This document shows, piece by piece, positions 9,307 to 17,642 of a DNA stretch of 64,000 bases. A model generated the notes under the pieces. The model was given only the letters and a program-made list of their open reading frames with translations. It ran no database searches and was not told the DNA's origin. Position 1 is the stretch's first letter. Each line of letters begins with the position of its first letter. Source of the stretch: Acidobacteriota bacterium (GTDB taxonomy: Bacteria > Acidobacteriota > Thermoanaerobaculia > Multivoradales > JBCCEF01); the NCBI GenBank assembly GCA_039028635.1, contig JBCCHV010000011.1, positions 1 through 64,000 on the forward strand. Direction: 5' to 3'. The translations under genes were made by a program, and so were the position numbers.

Positions 9307-9648
9307 ATGGCCACCGGACTCAAACACATCGAAAGTCACCAGGTTCACGAGAGCGCCCTGACCCAGGTCTGCAATTCGTTCAGCATCGGCCCCCTGAAGA
9401 TCGACTACTGCGTCGACCTGACGATTCCCCAGGTGACCTTCCAGGTCTACCTCGCCGGCATCAAGATCGGCGGCGGTACGATCAATCCCTCCAATCCCTG
9501 CATCAAGATCGGCGGCGGTGCCCTCGGTTTCAAGGCCGAGGTCGAGCTCTGCATCGACGTCGACCGGCAGCAGGTCACCTACGAGATCGAGATCTGCGCT
9601 CCCTTCGCCGGCTGCAAGGACTACAAGGGCGTCCTTTTCTCCTGGTAG
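9307..9648 (+). CDS. Small uncharacterised cysteine-containing protein
   Basis: 113 aa with six cysteines spread through a predicted all-beta chain (CNSFSIGPLKIDYCVDL, NPCIKIGGG, VELCIDV, IEICAPFAGC). A GIKIGGGTINPSN / CIKIGGGALGF pair looks like an internal repeat. GGAAAGGAAAG precedes the ATG. No signal peptide was found, which is odd for a small Cys-rich protein unless it leaves the cell by another route. Family not recognised. Flanked by terminators at 9135 and 9700, so it is probably transcribed alone. Confidence 0.7.
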   Translation: MATGLKHIESHQVHESALTQVCNSFSIGPLKIDYCVDLTIPQVTFQVYLAGIKIGGGTINPSNPCIKIGGGALGFKAEVELCIDVDRQQVTYEIEICAPFAGCKDYKGVLFSW

Positions 9649-9699
9649 TGCTCCGGGCGATTCCGCGGCGGGCCGAAATCGGGCGGCCGGTCGCACCCT

Positions 9700-9737
9700 C
9701 GGGAAGCGGGCCTGGGCTCGCTTCCCGCCTTTTTTTT
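9700..9737 (+). terminator. Intrinsic (Rho-independent) terminator
   Basis: Nine-bp perfect stem CGGGAAGCG / CGCTTCCCG with a ten-base loop, then CC and eight consecutive T. It lies 51 bp after the stop of the 9307 gene. This is the clearest intrinsic terminator in the window. Confidence 0.9.
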
Positions 9738-9858
9738 GGCCTCCCCCTGAGCAACCGCGACCGCTACTTTCGTTAGGTCCTCCAGACATCCCGAGCGCCC
9801 TCCCCACGGAGGGTTCACTCGAGCCAAACGACGGGGAGAAATCCCCGAGGAGGATCCG

Positions 9859-11334
9859 ATGAAAACTCGTACCGCTTTCTGTATCGCCGCCCTGACCCTG
9901 GTCGTCCTCGGCCTGGCCGCAGTGACCAGCAACCTCACCGCGGCGCCCGCCAAGCCGACACCGCAACACGTCGAGAACATCATTCCCGCGGAGCGCGTCG
10001 CCGACCTCGCCGCCATCCAGAAACGCCATGCGCGGACCATCATGGCGCTGCCCGGCGTGCAGGGCTTCGGCGTCGGTTTGACCGCCGACGGCAAGGACGC
10101 CGAGCTCCAGGTGCTGGTGCGCGACGACCAGCTCGCTCCCGCCCTCGAGCCCTTCCTCGACGGCGCTCCGGTGAGCGTCCGCTACACCGGCCGAATTCGC
10201 CTCGAAGACGGTTTCCCGGGCTGCGTCCAGCCCTGCCACGCGGAGCAGCAAACGCTGCCCGTCGAGATGGGCAACTCGGCCTACAGCACCATGCGCTGCA
10301 GCGCTTGCACGCTGGGCTTCAAGGCCTGCGACGCGACCCGCGAGAAGTTCGTCTACGTCACCAACGCCCACTGCAACCGCGACCTCAACCTCAACCAGGC
10401 GCCGATCGGCACCATCACCCGCCACGTCTCCCGCGGCGATTCCCCGGGCTGCGGCTTCGAGGAGATCGTCGGCGAGATCGGCGGCCATGCGGATCCCTGT
10501 GACCCGGCCAACAGCACCGTCGACGGCTCGAAGGTCGACAGCCACTTCGATCTCACCTGGAACGAGATCCGCGACATCGGCTCGCCGTCGGCGTTCCCCG
10601 GCAACCCGGCCCTGGGCACCATCGTCCAAAAGAGCGGGCGCACCACCGGCCGCACCTTCGGCCGCATCTCGATGGTCAACCTGACCCTCAACGTGCCGGC
10701 CGGCAACTTCGTCTGCGGTCCCGTCACCATGGACGAGCAGTTCATGATCTCGCCGGTCAGCCCGTCGACCATCTGGAGCAACAACGGCGATTCCGGTTCG
10801 GCGGTGCTCGACAACGAGAACCGCATCGTCGGCCTGAACTTCGCAGGCGACGGCGCGAACGGCTATGCCAACACCATCGAGAACGTTCTCCTGGAGCTCG
10901 ACCTGACCCTCAACCTGTTCGAGTGCACGGGCGACTGCCCCTTTGCGGAGGCGGCCCGCGGGCTCCCCGAGGACAGCACCCTGCTCGGCCTCGGCTATCG
11001 CTTCCGGGACCAGGTACTGCCGCGCACCAGCCACGGTCGGCGCTATGCCGAGCTGTTCGAGGAGCACCGTTTCGAGATGCTCAAGATCATGCTCACCCGG
11101 CCGAATCTGCTGCAGTCGACGCGGGCAGCCCTCGATGAGCACCGCGGCACCCTGGAGACGCTGGTCGAGCGTGGACGCGCCGTCGTCAGCGCGCAACAGG
11201 TGACCGAGCTGCAGAGCCTGTTGAGCTCCTTCGCCGCCGCGGCCAGCCAAGAGCTGCGCCAAGACCTCGAGACCCTACGCCGCGATGTCGCCGACGACGA
11301 CGTCCAGCGGGCGATTGGAATCGTCGTCCAGTGA
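9859..11334 (+). CDS. Secreted trypsin-like serine protease
   Basis: 491 aa. GAGGAGG precedes the ATG. The signal peptide spans about 1-29 (MKTRTAFCIAALTLVVLGLAAV, ending TAAPA). Residues 30-130 form a propeptide-like segment containing LPGVQGFGVGLTADG. The chymotrypsin-fold domain follows, with VTNAHC (His171), an Asp in the KVDSHFDLTW block (Asp231 or 227) and NNGDSGS (Ser312). Several Cys pairs (about 115-160) suggest disulfides. The last ~120 residues are helical and charged, without a known domain. The VQGFGVG prodomain plus GDSGS layout is shared with many exported bacterial peptidases of unknown substrate. It converges with the CHAT protease, with 26 bp between stops. Confidence 0.88.
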   Translation: MKTRTAFCIAALTLVVLGLAAVTSNLTAAPAKPTPQHVENIIPAERVADLAAIQKRHARTIMALPGVQGFGVGLTADGKDAELQVLVRDDQLAPALEPFLDGAPVSVRYTGRIRLEDGFPGCVQPCHAEQQTLPVEMGNSAYSTMRCSACTLGFKACDATREKFVYVTNAHCNRDLNLNQAPIGTITRHVSRGDSPGCGFEEIVGEIGGHADPCDPANSTVDGSKVDSHFDLTWNEIRDIGSPSAFPGNPALGTIVQKSGRTTGRTFGRISMVNLTLNVPAGNFVCGPVTMDEQFMISPVSPSTIWSNNGDSGSAVLDNENRIVGLNFAGDGANGYANTIENVLLELDLTLNLFECTGDCPFAEAARGLPEDSTLLGLGYRFRDQVLPRTSHGRRYAELFEEHRFEMLKIMLTRPNLLQSTRAALDEHRGTLETLVERGRAVVSAQQVTELQSLLSSFAAAASQELRQDLETLRRDVADDDVQRAIGIVVQ

Positions 11335-11360
11335 AGACCGCAGGCCGTCGATCCGGGGGC

Positions 11361-13955
11361 TCAGCTCCCTCGGATCGACGGCGACCGGCGGCGCCGCATC
11401 CGCCAAGCGACGGCAAGGCCCATGAGCAGCAGGACGAGAGCCAGCCAGAGCCATCGCCCAGGGCTTCTGGGAAGGCCGTCCGGGAAGGGACGCGCCGCGC
11501 CCCGGCCGAGCACCATCGGCCCCACCCAGGCGGCCGCCGGTGCTCCCCGCTGCCAGAGCTCACGCTGGCTACGACGCACCGCCTCGGCGACCTGGTGGCC
11601 GGCGGCGAGGTGATCGTAGAAGTGCCGAAAGAAGGTCTCCGACTCGTCGTCCCGCAAGGGCCAGCGGGTCGCCACCACGGTGGTCGCTCCGGCGGCGAAG
11701 AAAGCCCGCGCCAAGCTCATCGGTCCCTCGCCATAGAGGACTCGACCGGAACCGGTGCGACAGGCCGCCAGGACCACCAGTTTGTCCTCCAAGTCGAGGG
11801 CCGCGATCTCCTCCGGCTCGAGCAGGGCGGCGTCGCCACTGCCCGCCAAGACCACACCGGACCGCTGGCGCCGGCGCTCGTCGACCACCGCGTGGGTCGC
11901 GAAGTGGAGCACCGAGAAGGGCGCCGGAATCACCCCTTGCAGGGCCGGCGCGACAGCCTCCTCGGCACTCAGCAAACGACTGCCGCGACCGAGCCGGCGC
12001 ACGATTGCCCGGCCTTCGCGGGCGGCCCCCGGAAGCTCGGCCCAGGCCGCCCCCTCAGCCTCCGGAGAGGGCTCGAAGGTCGGCGCCGCCACCACCAGGG
12101 CGGGGACGCCATGGGACGACTTCGGCGCGCCGTTCCAGCGCCCCCAAAGGGTGGCCGAGGGCACTCGCGAAATCCGGAAACGAGTCCCCAGGGGCTCGCC
12201 CGAGGCCATCGGCAGCGCCGCGAAGGGCAAGCCGTGAAGCGCACCATCGGGAACCAGGACGAGATGATCGACAGCCTCCGGCAGGTCGTCCACGACCGCT
12301 TCGAGGAGCTGCTGAAAGAGCACCGCGGCGACCTCCCGCTGCCCCTCATCGCGGGCCGCGAAGAGGCCGGCGAAGTGCTCGATGGCGGGGGCCAGCCGCG
12401 CGCTGTCGGGCAGGGCGTAGAGACGCTCACCGGAGCCATCGATGACCTGCAGCCAGGCACCGCCTTCGAAGCGGCCATAGAAGTTGCGCCACAGGCCGAG
12501 CTGAAAGATCAACAGCGCCTCGTCCGAGGCCAGCTGGCGGCGCACCTCCGCCAGCTCGAGGAGGGCCCCTCGGCGCGCCGGCTCCGGGCCCAGGCTCTCG
12601 AGCAGGATTCGGCCGCGCATGCGCTCCCCGATGGTGAAGGCCTGATCGAAAGCGGTCGCATCCTGCAGCTCGACGCGGCGCACCTCGTTCACCGCCGCCA
12701 TCGCTGCCGCCGGCTCGCCGGCGGCCTGGCCGAGCAGCGTTCCGACCAACCACTGATGGGCCGGCAGCCAGAGGGAGAAGTACTCCGCCCGCGCCACCGA
12801 CTGACGCAGCCTCAGGCGCTCGATCTCGTCGAGGACGAGCAGGGAGCGTTGCAGCGCCTCCACCGGCTCCTCGAGACTCCAGGCGGCGCGCAGACGATGC
12901 AGCCAGCCGGTCGCCAACAGGCTGGCGGTCTCTTCGCCGGGATCGGCCTCGGCGAGCAGTTGAAGGGCCGCCGGAGGATCCTGCGGAGCGATCCGCTCGG
13001 CCAATGCCAGCAGCGTCGGGTAGAGCGCATCCGGCTCGTCGAGGCGCCGGGCGATGGCGAGGCTTTGGCGCAGCGACTCGAGGCCCGCCGGTCCTGGGGT
13101 GAGCTCCCCGAGCTTGCGGCGCACCGCCACCTCGGTGCGCAGATTACCGGCCTCGACGGCCACCTCGAGGGCGCCTTCGAGGCGCCGGCGGGCCTCCGCC
13201 TGCACCGCTGGCCGCGGCAGGTCTTGAAGCGAGCACAAGGCCGCCTCGTAGCGCGCCGTGGCCTCGCCATAGAGGTCGCCGCGGTCGCGATAGCGCTCCG
13301 CCTGGCGGTCGAGCATCTGCTGCGCCCGCTCGAGATCCCCGAGGCGGAAGCGCACCTGGGCGAGCTGATCCGTGACCGCCATCTCGAGCTCCGGCCAGTC
13401 GTCCGGGTCGAGCTCCCGGTGCAGCGCCTCGAAGCCTTCCTCGATGGCGGCCAGATCGCCGCCGCGGGCGAGATCGAGGTTGAGGTACTCGAGGGTGCTG
13501 GAGTTGAACAGCCGCGGGTCGTCCAGCCGGCGCGCCACCGCCGCCGCCCGTTCGAGCTCGGCGACGGCTTCTTCGTAGCGCCCCTTACCGCGCAGCCAGC
13601 GGCCCAGGCTGGCATGACTGTAGTAGGCCCCCTTGGGCTGATCCCGCGCCTCGAACAGGGTGGCGGCACGGCGATAGTGGCGGCTCGGGTCGTCACCGGC
13701 GGTGAAGTCGACACTGGCGAGATAGAAGTGGGGGCAGGGCCGCGCCGGATCTTCCTCGAGCAGGTCGGTCAAGCGCTGGCGGACCGCATCGCGCCCGAGG
13801 ATCGACGTGCCGAGGCGGTAGAAGCAGGCGCAGGAATTCCAGCCTTCCGGATTCGCCGCGAAGGCGGCCTCACAATCCTCGAGGGACTGGCCCGTGACCA
13901 GTCGCGGCAGAGCCACCAGGAACAGGGCGATAAGCTGAGGGAATCGTCTGACCAT
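11361..13955 (-). CDS. CHAT-domain protease with N-terminal TPR repeats and C-terminal TM helix
   Basis: 864 aa from the start at 13955, which opens a signal-like segment (MVRRFPQLIALFLVALPRLVTG); an upstream ATG at 14009 would add 18 residues. Residues 30-450 are helical TPR-type repeats (FYRLGTSILGRDAVRQ and so on). The CHAT domain (caspase HetF-associated with TPRs, a clan CD cysteine peptidase) covers about 530-820, with VPDGALHGLPFAALP, the catalytic His in LHFATHA (about residue 688) and Cys in LAACRTG (about 732). A single C-terminal helix (WLWLALVLLLMGLAVAW) and an RRRR tail follow. CHAT proteins act in programmed proteolysis, some in defence. An exported, membrane-anchored form has an unclear partner. 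Convergent with the trypsin-like protease. Confidence 0.9.
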   Translation of the reverse strand: MVRRFPQLIALFLVALPRLVTGQSLEDCEAAFAANPEGWNSCACFYRLGTSILGRDAVRQRLTDLLEEDPARPCPHFYLASVDFTAGDDPSRHYRRAATLFEARDQPKGAYYSHASLGRWLRGKGRYEEAVAELERAAAVARRLDDPRLFNSSTLEYLNLDLARGGDLAAIEEGFEALHRELDPDDWPELEMAVTDQLAQVRFRLGDLERAQQMLDRQAERYRDRGDLYGEATARYEAALCSLQDLPRPAVQAEARRRLEGALEVAVEAGNLRTEVAVRRKLGELTPGPAGLESLRQSLAIARRLDEPDALYPTLLALAERIAPQDPPAALQLLAEADPGEETASLLATGWLHRLRAAWSLEEPVEALQRSLLVLDEIERLRLRQSVARAEYFSLWLPAHQWLVGTLLGQAAGEPAAAMAAVNEVRRVELQDATAFDQAFTIGERMRGRILLESLGPEPARRGALLELAEVRRQLASDEALLIFQLGLWRNFYGRFEGGAWLQVIDGSGERLYALPDSARLAPAIEHFAGLFAARDEGQREVAAVLFQQLLEAVVDDLPEAVDHLVLVPDGALHGLPFAALPMASGEPLGTRFRISRVPSATLWGRWNGAPKSSHGVPALVVAAPTFEPSPEAEGAAWAELPGAAREGRAIVRRLGRGSRLLSAEEAVAPALQGVIPAPFSVLHFATHAVVDERRRQRSGVVLAGSGDAALLEPEEIAALDLEDKLVVLAACRTGSGRVLYGEGPMSLARAFFAAGATTVVATRWPLRDDESETFFRHFYDHLAAGHQVAEAVRRSQRELWQRGAPAAAWVGPMVLGRGAARPFPDGLPRSPGRWLWLALVLLLMGLAVAWRMRRRRSPSIRGS

Positions 13956-14075
13956 CGCGGCGCGGTCCCGCAGGCGGGAAAAAGTAAAACGGGCAGAGGC
14001 GGGAGCCATCGCAGCCCCCGACCCTGCCCGAAATCCTACCGCGCGCGGCGCGCGCCGGCCGTCCTCCTGCCCAGC

Positions 14076-15071
14076 TCAGTCCTCCTCGGGAGGAATCAGC
14101 GGACCGTCGTGATCGAGACCCAACGCGGACTCGATGCTACCGGGAGCGTGCCACAGCAGCTCGATGTCGTTGAGCAGCCAGCTCACCGGCTCGAGCTCCT
14201 CGGTTCCCGGCGGCGCGTCCTTGGCCGCTGCCAGCTCCGTCCAGCCGATCGGGAAGGACACCGAAGTCGGCGCTCCGGGACGCTCCCACAGCACCGTGAA
14301 GGCGCTGATCTTGTCGTCGCAGTAGTGCCAAGACTTGATCTCCAAGTCCGCCAGGTGGAAGTCGTTGGCAAACACCTCGCTCAGCTCCTTGACGTTCTGC
14401 CAGCGGAGATCCGTATTGGCGATGGGATGACTCGGGCCGGCCTCGGAAACCCAGACGGCGGCGAACAGAGACTCCCCCGAGATGCGGTAGCTCTCGAGAT
14501 CCGCCAGACGAAAGCCCAGCGGCCGGTTGTTGCTGTTGGCGGTGCCGAACTCTTCGTCGGTGACGTCGACCTGGATGCGATGCATGGCGGACCCCGGATG
14601 GAGCACCACGGCCGCCTTGCGATCGGAGAACTCGTAGTAGATCTCGAAGTCGACGACCTGATAGCCCTGCGCCTCCTGCATGGCGACGGCATGGTGCAAG
14701 GAGCTCAAGGGCACGCCAACCAGAATCCTCGCCTCTGCCGAGCGCGCGCCGGCCGGAAGCTCATGCCACAGACCGACGTACAGGCTGGTGCCGCCCTGGA
14801 CTTCGATATCCACCAAGCGAAAACCCTGCTGCTCGTAAACCGCGTTCTCGGCGAAGAAGTCCGGCAGCGAGCTGGTCGAGGCGATGCGGCTCTCGCCGCT
14901 GGCCTGCTTCCAAACGGCCGCGTAGCCGGTGGAGAACTGGTCGTGGGTCGGGTTGACGAACTCGTCTGCCGCCGAAGGCGAGGACGAACATGAGAGAGCC
15001 ACCAACGCGACCAGCATCAGCACACCACGGGCGACGGCCGAGAAACGCTCGTTGAGGGTTGCAAAGCTCAT
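14076..15071 (-). CDS. Exported protein with four BTRD1-like tandem repeats
   Basis: 331 aa. The N-terminus carries a signal peptide (about 1-32) ending VALSCSSSPSA; the Cys could be lipidated, though the lipobox is not canonical. Four repeats of about 60-65 aa follow, each with a G-F/Y-x-L/V-x-D-x-E core and a closing aromatic strand: QGFRLVDIE...YVGLW, QGYQVVDFE...AAVVL, LGFRLADLE...FAAVW, NDFHLADLE...FTVLW. This periodicity resembles the bacterial tandem repeat domain PF17660 found in polyglycine-hydrolase-type and other secreted proteins. No catalytic residues were recognised. It lies downstream of the anti-sigma gene at 15213 with a 141-bp gap and may belong to that regulon. Confidence 0.75.
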   Translation of the reverse strand: MSFATLNERFSAVARGVLMLVALVALSCSSSPSAADEFVNPTHDQFSTGYAAVWKQASGESRIASTSSLPDFFAENAVYEQQGFRLVDIEVQGGTSLYVGLWHELPAGARSAEARILVGVPLSSLHHAVAMQEAQGYQVVDFEIYYEFSDRKAAVVLHPGSAMHRIQVDVTDEEFGTANSNNRPLGFRLADLESYRISGESLFAAVWVSEAGPSHPIANTDLRWQNVKELSEVFANDFHLADLEIKSWHYCDDKISAFTVLWERPGAPTSVSFPIGWTELAAAKDAPPGTEELEPVSWLLNDIELLWHAPGSIESALGLDHDGPLIPPEED

Positions 15072-15212
15072 ATCTCTATACCTTCTTTCTCTTGAGAGTT
15101 GGTTAGCCTCCGGCGAGCTGTCGAGGCCCGCCGGAGCGACCGGAAGGAGGCTGCCCTCGGGCTTGCTTCCTCCCCTGTCCAGTCGACTAACGAAGGCAAT
15201 GGACGCCTTTGC

Positions 15213-15893
15213 TCACTCGGCCCGTCGAAGCGCTTGGCGGAAGGTCGGAGAGGCCACCCGCGAGCCATCCGGTAGCGTCGCTTCGACCCGCCACAGAAGC
15301 ACCGAGCCGGCCGGCAGATCGGCGAGCAGCTCCGGCGGTAAGGTGACCTCGGTGGCGGCGAGGTCGGCGCTCCGGAAGAGCTCGCTGAGATCATCGGCGC
15401 GCAGTACCGAAACCGTGTAGCGGGCCTCCTCGGGCCCGGTCCAGCGCAGCGTTGCGGCCGCCGCCGTCAGCGCCTCGTCACTCTCCAGCATCGACTCGAC
15501 GACGGGCCCGCCGGGATCTCGGAAAATCGGCTCCTCGTCCGCCGGGCGAAGAAAGAAGATCGCCGACAACATCGCCAGGGCGAGGGCCGCCGCGATCAGA
15601 GGGGCGCGCGGCCAGCTCGACCTCCGCAGCGGCACCACGCGATCGCGACCGGCGGCGCCCTCGACGCTCCTACCTTCCTCGGCCTGACGCTCGGCTTCCA
15701 GCTCACGGGCCAAACGCCACTCCCAGGCGAGGTCCGGATCTTCGATGGTGCGATCGATCATCTCCTGGGTGGCGTCTCGCGGCAGCTCGCCACGCACCGC
15801 CTGCCAGATCTCGTCCGCCGGCACCTGCTGGTCGTCGGCACCAGCGCTGCGGTCTTGGAACGCGCGGCGCCAGCGCTCGAGCTCGCCGCTCAC
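15213..15893 (-). CDS. Membrane-anchored anti-sigma-factor-like protein
   Basis: 226 aa. A helical cytoplasmic N-terminal region (1-95) is followed by one membrane helix (about 99-116, APLIAAALALAMLSAIFFL) and an extracytoplasmic beta-rich domain (LRWTGPEEARYTVSVLRAD ... LWRVEATLPDGSRVASPTFRQ) that resembles a fibronectin-III-like sensor. No HxxxCxxC zinc motif is visible. Its ATG overlaps the stop of the ECF sigma gene at 15890, so it is translationally coupled. It is the likely partner that tethers the sigma factor to the membrane. Confidence 0.75.
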   Translation of the reverse strand: MSGELERWRRAFQDRSAGADDQQVPADEIWQAVRGELPRDATQEMIDRTIEDPDLAWEWRLARELEAERQAEEGRSVEGAAGRDRVVPLRRSSWPRAPLIAAALALAMLSAIFFLRPADEEPIFRDPGGPVVESMLESDEALTAAAATLRWTGPEEARYTVSVLRADDLSELFRSADLAATEVTLPPELLADLPAGSVLLWRVEATLPDGSRVASPTFRQALRRAE

Positions 15894-16435
15894 GGCGCCA
15901 CTCCCTTCTCCAGCAGGCAGGTGCGCAGGTCGGCCAATCCGCGGTAGATGAGATTGCGCGCCTGCTTCAGGCCCCAGCCCAGCAGGTCCGCCGTCTCGCC
16001 GGCGTTGTGACCGTGCAGGTGCAGCGTCACCGCGGAGCGCCGCGGTGCGATCAGTCCCTTGAGACAGTCGGCGATTTCGTCTCCCAGCTGGCGGCCGGCC
16101 ATCCGGCCCTCCGGATTCACGGCCTGGCTCTCGATCGGCATAGGCTCTCCCTCGTCATTGTCGAGGGCCACCTCGCGACGCCGCCGGAGACGACGGATCT
16201 CGTCCACCAGAGCGCTGTAGGCGACCTTGTAGAGATAAGACGAGTTGAACTGTCGAGGTTGCTCACTCGCCGACACCACGTCGACCAGCCGCAGCATCGC
16301 CACCTGCACCAGATCGTCCTCCTGGCCGGCCAGCCAGGGGGGACAAACCCGCCGTACGACACGGTCGAGGCGCCGGCGCAGACGATCGTGATCGTCCCCC
16401 GCCAGCAGCGAGCTCTGGGTGCCTTCCCCCCTCAT
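15890..16435 (-). CDS. ECF-family sigma factor
   Basis: 181 aa from the ATG at 16435, which has GGGAGGAG upstream; the reading frame stays open to 16618 but that extension is arginine-rich and unlike the family. Sigma-2 features: WLAGQEDDLVQVAMLRLVDVV and FNSSYLYKVAYSALVDEIRRLRRRRE. Sigma-4: LIAPRRSAVTLHLHGHNAGETADLLGWGLKQARNLIYRGLADLR. The GHNAGETADLLGW stretch is the expected helix-turn-helix. It is followed at once by its presumed anti-sigma factor (overlapping ATGA), and the repeat protein at 14076 may be a target. Confidence 0.88.
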   Translation of the reverse strand: MRGEGTQSSLLAGDDHDRLRRRLDRVVRRVCPPWLAGQEDDLVQVAMLRLVDVVSASEQPRQFNSSYLYKVAYSALVDEIRRLRRRREVALDNDEGEPMPIESQAVNPEGRMAGRQLGDEIADCLKGLIAPRRSAVTLHLHGHNAGETADLLGWGLKQARNLIYRGLADLRTCLLEKGVAP

Positions 16436-16662
16436 TCCGTCGATGCGCTCCTCCCCCGGTCCCGGCCCTCGACCGAACCGTCGCGATCCTTCCAAAGCCC
16501 TAAGAATAGCCCTCCGCAGAGCACCTTTCCAGCCTTGCAGGCGCGCGGCCGAAGCTCTCCCGCCGCCAGCTCCGGCTGCGAAGTATGATGCCTCGACCCC
16601 AAGCGATGAACGTTTCATCGGCGTCCGCCGGCGCCGGCGACCCGCGAGAGGCTTACCGTTCG

Positions 16663-17058
16663 ATGAGCTATGACCTGAGCACCGTCCTCCACCTCTTCGG
16701 CGGCTTCCTGCTGTTCACATCCTTCGGCGCCATGATCTACCACCAGTTACACACCGGGGACGCGGTCAGCGCTTCCCGGGACAAGGCCCGCAGGTTGGCC
16801 GGAGCCAGCCACGGCATCGCGCTCGTGATCCTCTTCGCCAGCGGCCTGCTGCTGGTCTGGCATCTGACCCGCATCCGGGTGATCGACGGCTACCCGTGGC
16901 CACTATGGGTGTGGCTGAAGATGGCTCTCTGGCTGCTGATGGGTGCTCTGATCGCCATCATCCGGCGAGCGCCTCACCTGGCCAAGGCCCTGTGGTGGGG
17001 CGTGCCCCTGCTGGGCGGCGTCGCCGCCTTCCTGGCGATCTACAAGCCCGGCGGATGA
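16663..17058 (+). CDS. Four-TM integral membrane protein, family unknown
   Basis: 131 aa with four hydrophobic helices (about 8-27, 45-64, 78-98, 108-124), short loops and a GHG-free core. GAGAGG lies upstream of the chosen ATG; an earlier ATG at 16585 would prepend a hydrophilic stretch. HLFGG near the start and WLKMALWLLMGA are the most distinctive segments. The size and topology resemble small SirB/CopD-like inner-membrane proteins, but no ligand residues were identified, so no function is assigned. Convergent with the selenoprotein gene, 18 bp between stops. Confidence 0.7.
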   Translation: MSYDLSTVLHLFGGFLLFTSFGAMIYHQLHTGDAVSASRDKARRLAGASHGIALVILFASGLLLVWHLTRIRVIDGYPWPLWVWLKMALWLLMGALIAIIRRAPHLAKALWWGVPLLGGVAAFLAIYKPGG

Positions 17059-17076
17059 GGCTACGACCGGCGCCGA

Positions 17077-17613
17077 TCAGGAACCGAGCGCCGCCAGCAG
17101 ATCTTCGATCGGGGCGTTGTCGCCGAAGGTCTCGCTGACGTGGGCATAGAGATCGCCGCCACCGGCGGCGAAGACGAAGCTGCCACCGAGCTGCAGCGGA
17201 TCCTTGCCCAGCTTGTGCTGGGCATGGCCGGCGGACTTGGCCCGCGACCGGGCTCGGAAATTGTCGACCTTCAGAAGGTGACCGAGGCCCGCGGACTTGA
17301 GGCCGACGGCGCGGTAGGCCTGGCGGCGTTCGTCCACCAGCAAGGGAAAGGTGATGCCGGTGTCGGCACGAAAGGCCGAGGCATAGGAGCGATCTCCCAG
17401 ACCGACCGCCGCCACCGCGGCACCCATCGCCTCCAACTCGTCCTGCCGGTCGCGCAACTGCGCGACGTGCTCGCGGCAGAAGATTCAACCGTAGTGGCGC
17501 AAGAAGACCAGCACCGCCGGCTGGTCCTGCCACAGACTGCCGAGGAGCACATCCTTCCCGTCCACGTCCGGGAGGCGGAGAGAGGCGAGGGTGTCGCTGT
17601 AGCTGTCGCTCAT
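17077..17613 (-). CDS. SelL-related / PRX-like2 redox selenoprotein (TGA-encoded Sec43)
   Basis: 178 aa if TGA codon 43 (plus-strand 17485-17487) is read as selenocysteine. The thioredoxin-fold sequence reads VLVFLRHYG-U-IFCREHVAQLRD. Relatives in the AhpC-TSA_2 (PF13911, PRX-like2 / SelL-related) family have FLRHFGCPFCREH at this place, so Sec replaces the first Cys of the CxxC redox motif. Downstream family signatures continue in frame: FPLLVDERRQAYRAVGL, DPLQLGGSFVFAAGGG and GDNAPIEDLLAAL. A hairpin fitting a bacterial SECIS starts six bases after the TGA (see 17444-17478). Conventional gene calling would give a 42-aa stub or an N-truncated protein starting near 17457. The likely role is thiol/peroxide redox chemistry. 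The upstream gene, 29 bp away, also has an in-frame TGA. Confidence 0.88.
17444..17478 (-). promoter_or_regulatory. Predicted bacterial SECIS element
   Basis: In the mRNA sense this 35-base hairpin has an outer 5-bp stem (TGCCG / CGGCA), a 7-base one-sided bulge, a perfect 7-bp apical stem (GTCGCGC / GCGCGAC) and an AGTT loop. The loop has a G in its first two positions and begins 25 bases after the TGA, inside the range described for bacterial SECIS elements. It lies in the coding region just 3' of the Sec codon, as SelB recognition requires. Confidence 0.75.
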
Positions 17614-17642
17614 GGCCCTATCCTATGCCGATTCAGGAGCCA

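Noticed and set aside
9004-11262. A 752-codon minus-strand frame
   Set aside because: Antisense to the trypsin-like protease and the small 9307 gene, both with their own starts and ribosome sites.
11331-14993. A 1,220-codon open frame on the plus strand
   Set aside because: Antisense to the CHAT protease, which has catalytic His and Cys in the other frame.
17271-17552. Short overlapping minus-strand frame considered as a separate gene
   Set aside because: Its arginine-rich translation has no family similarity, whereas the frame that includes the TGA gives a continuous redox protein.
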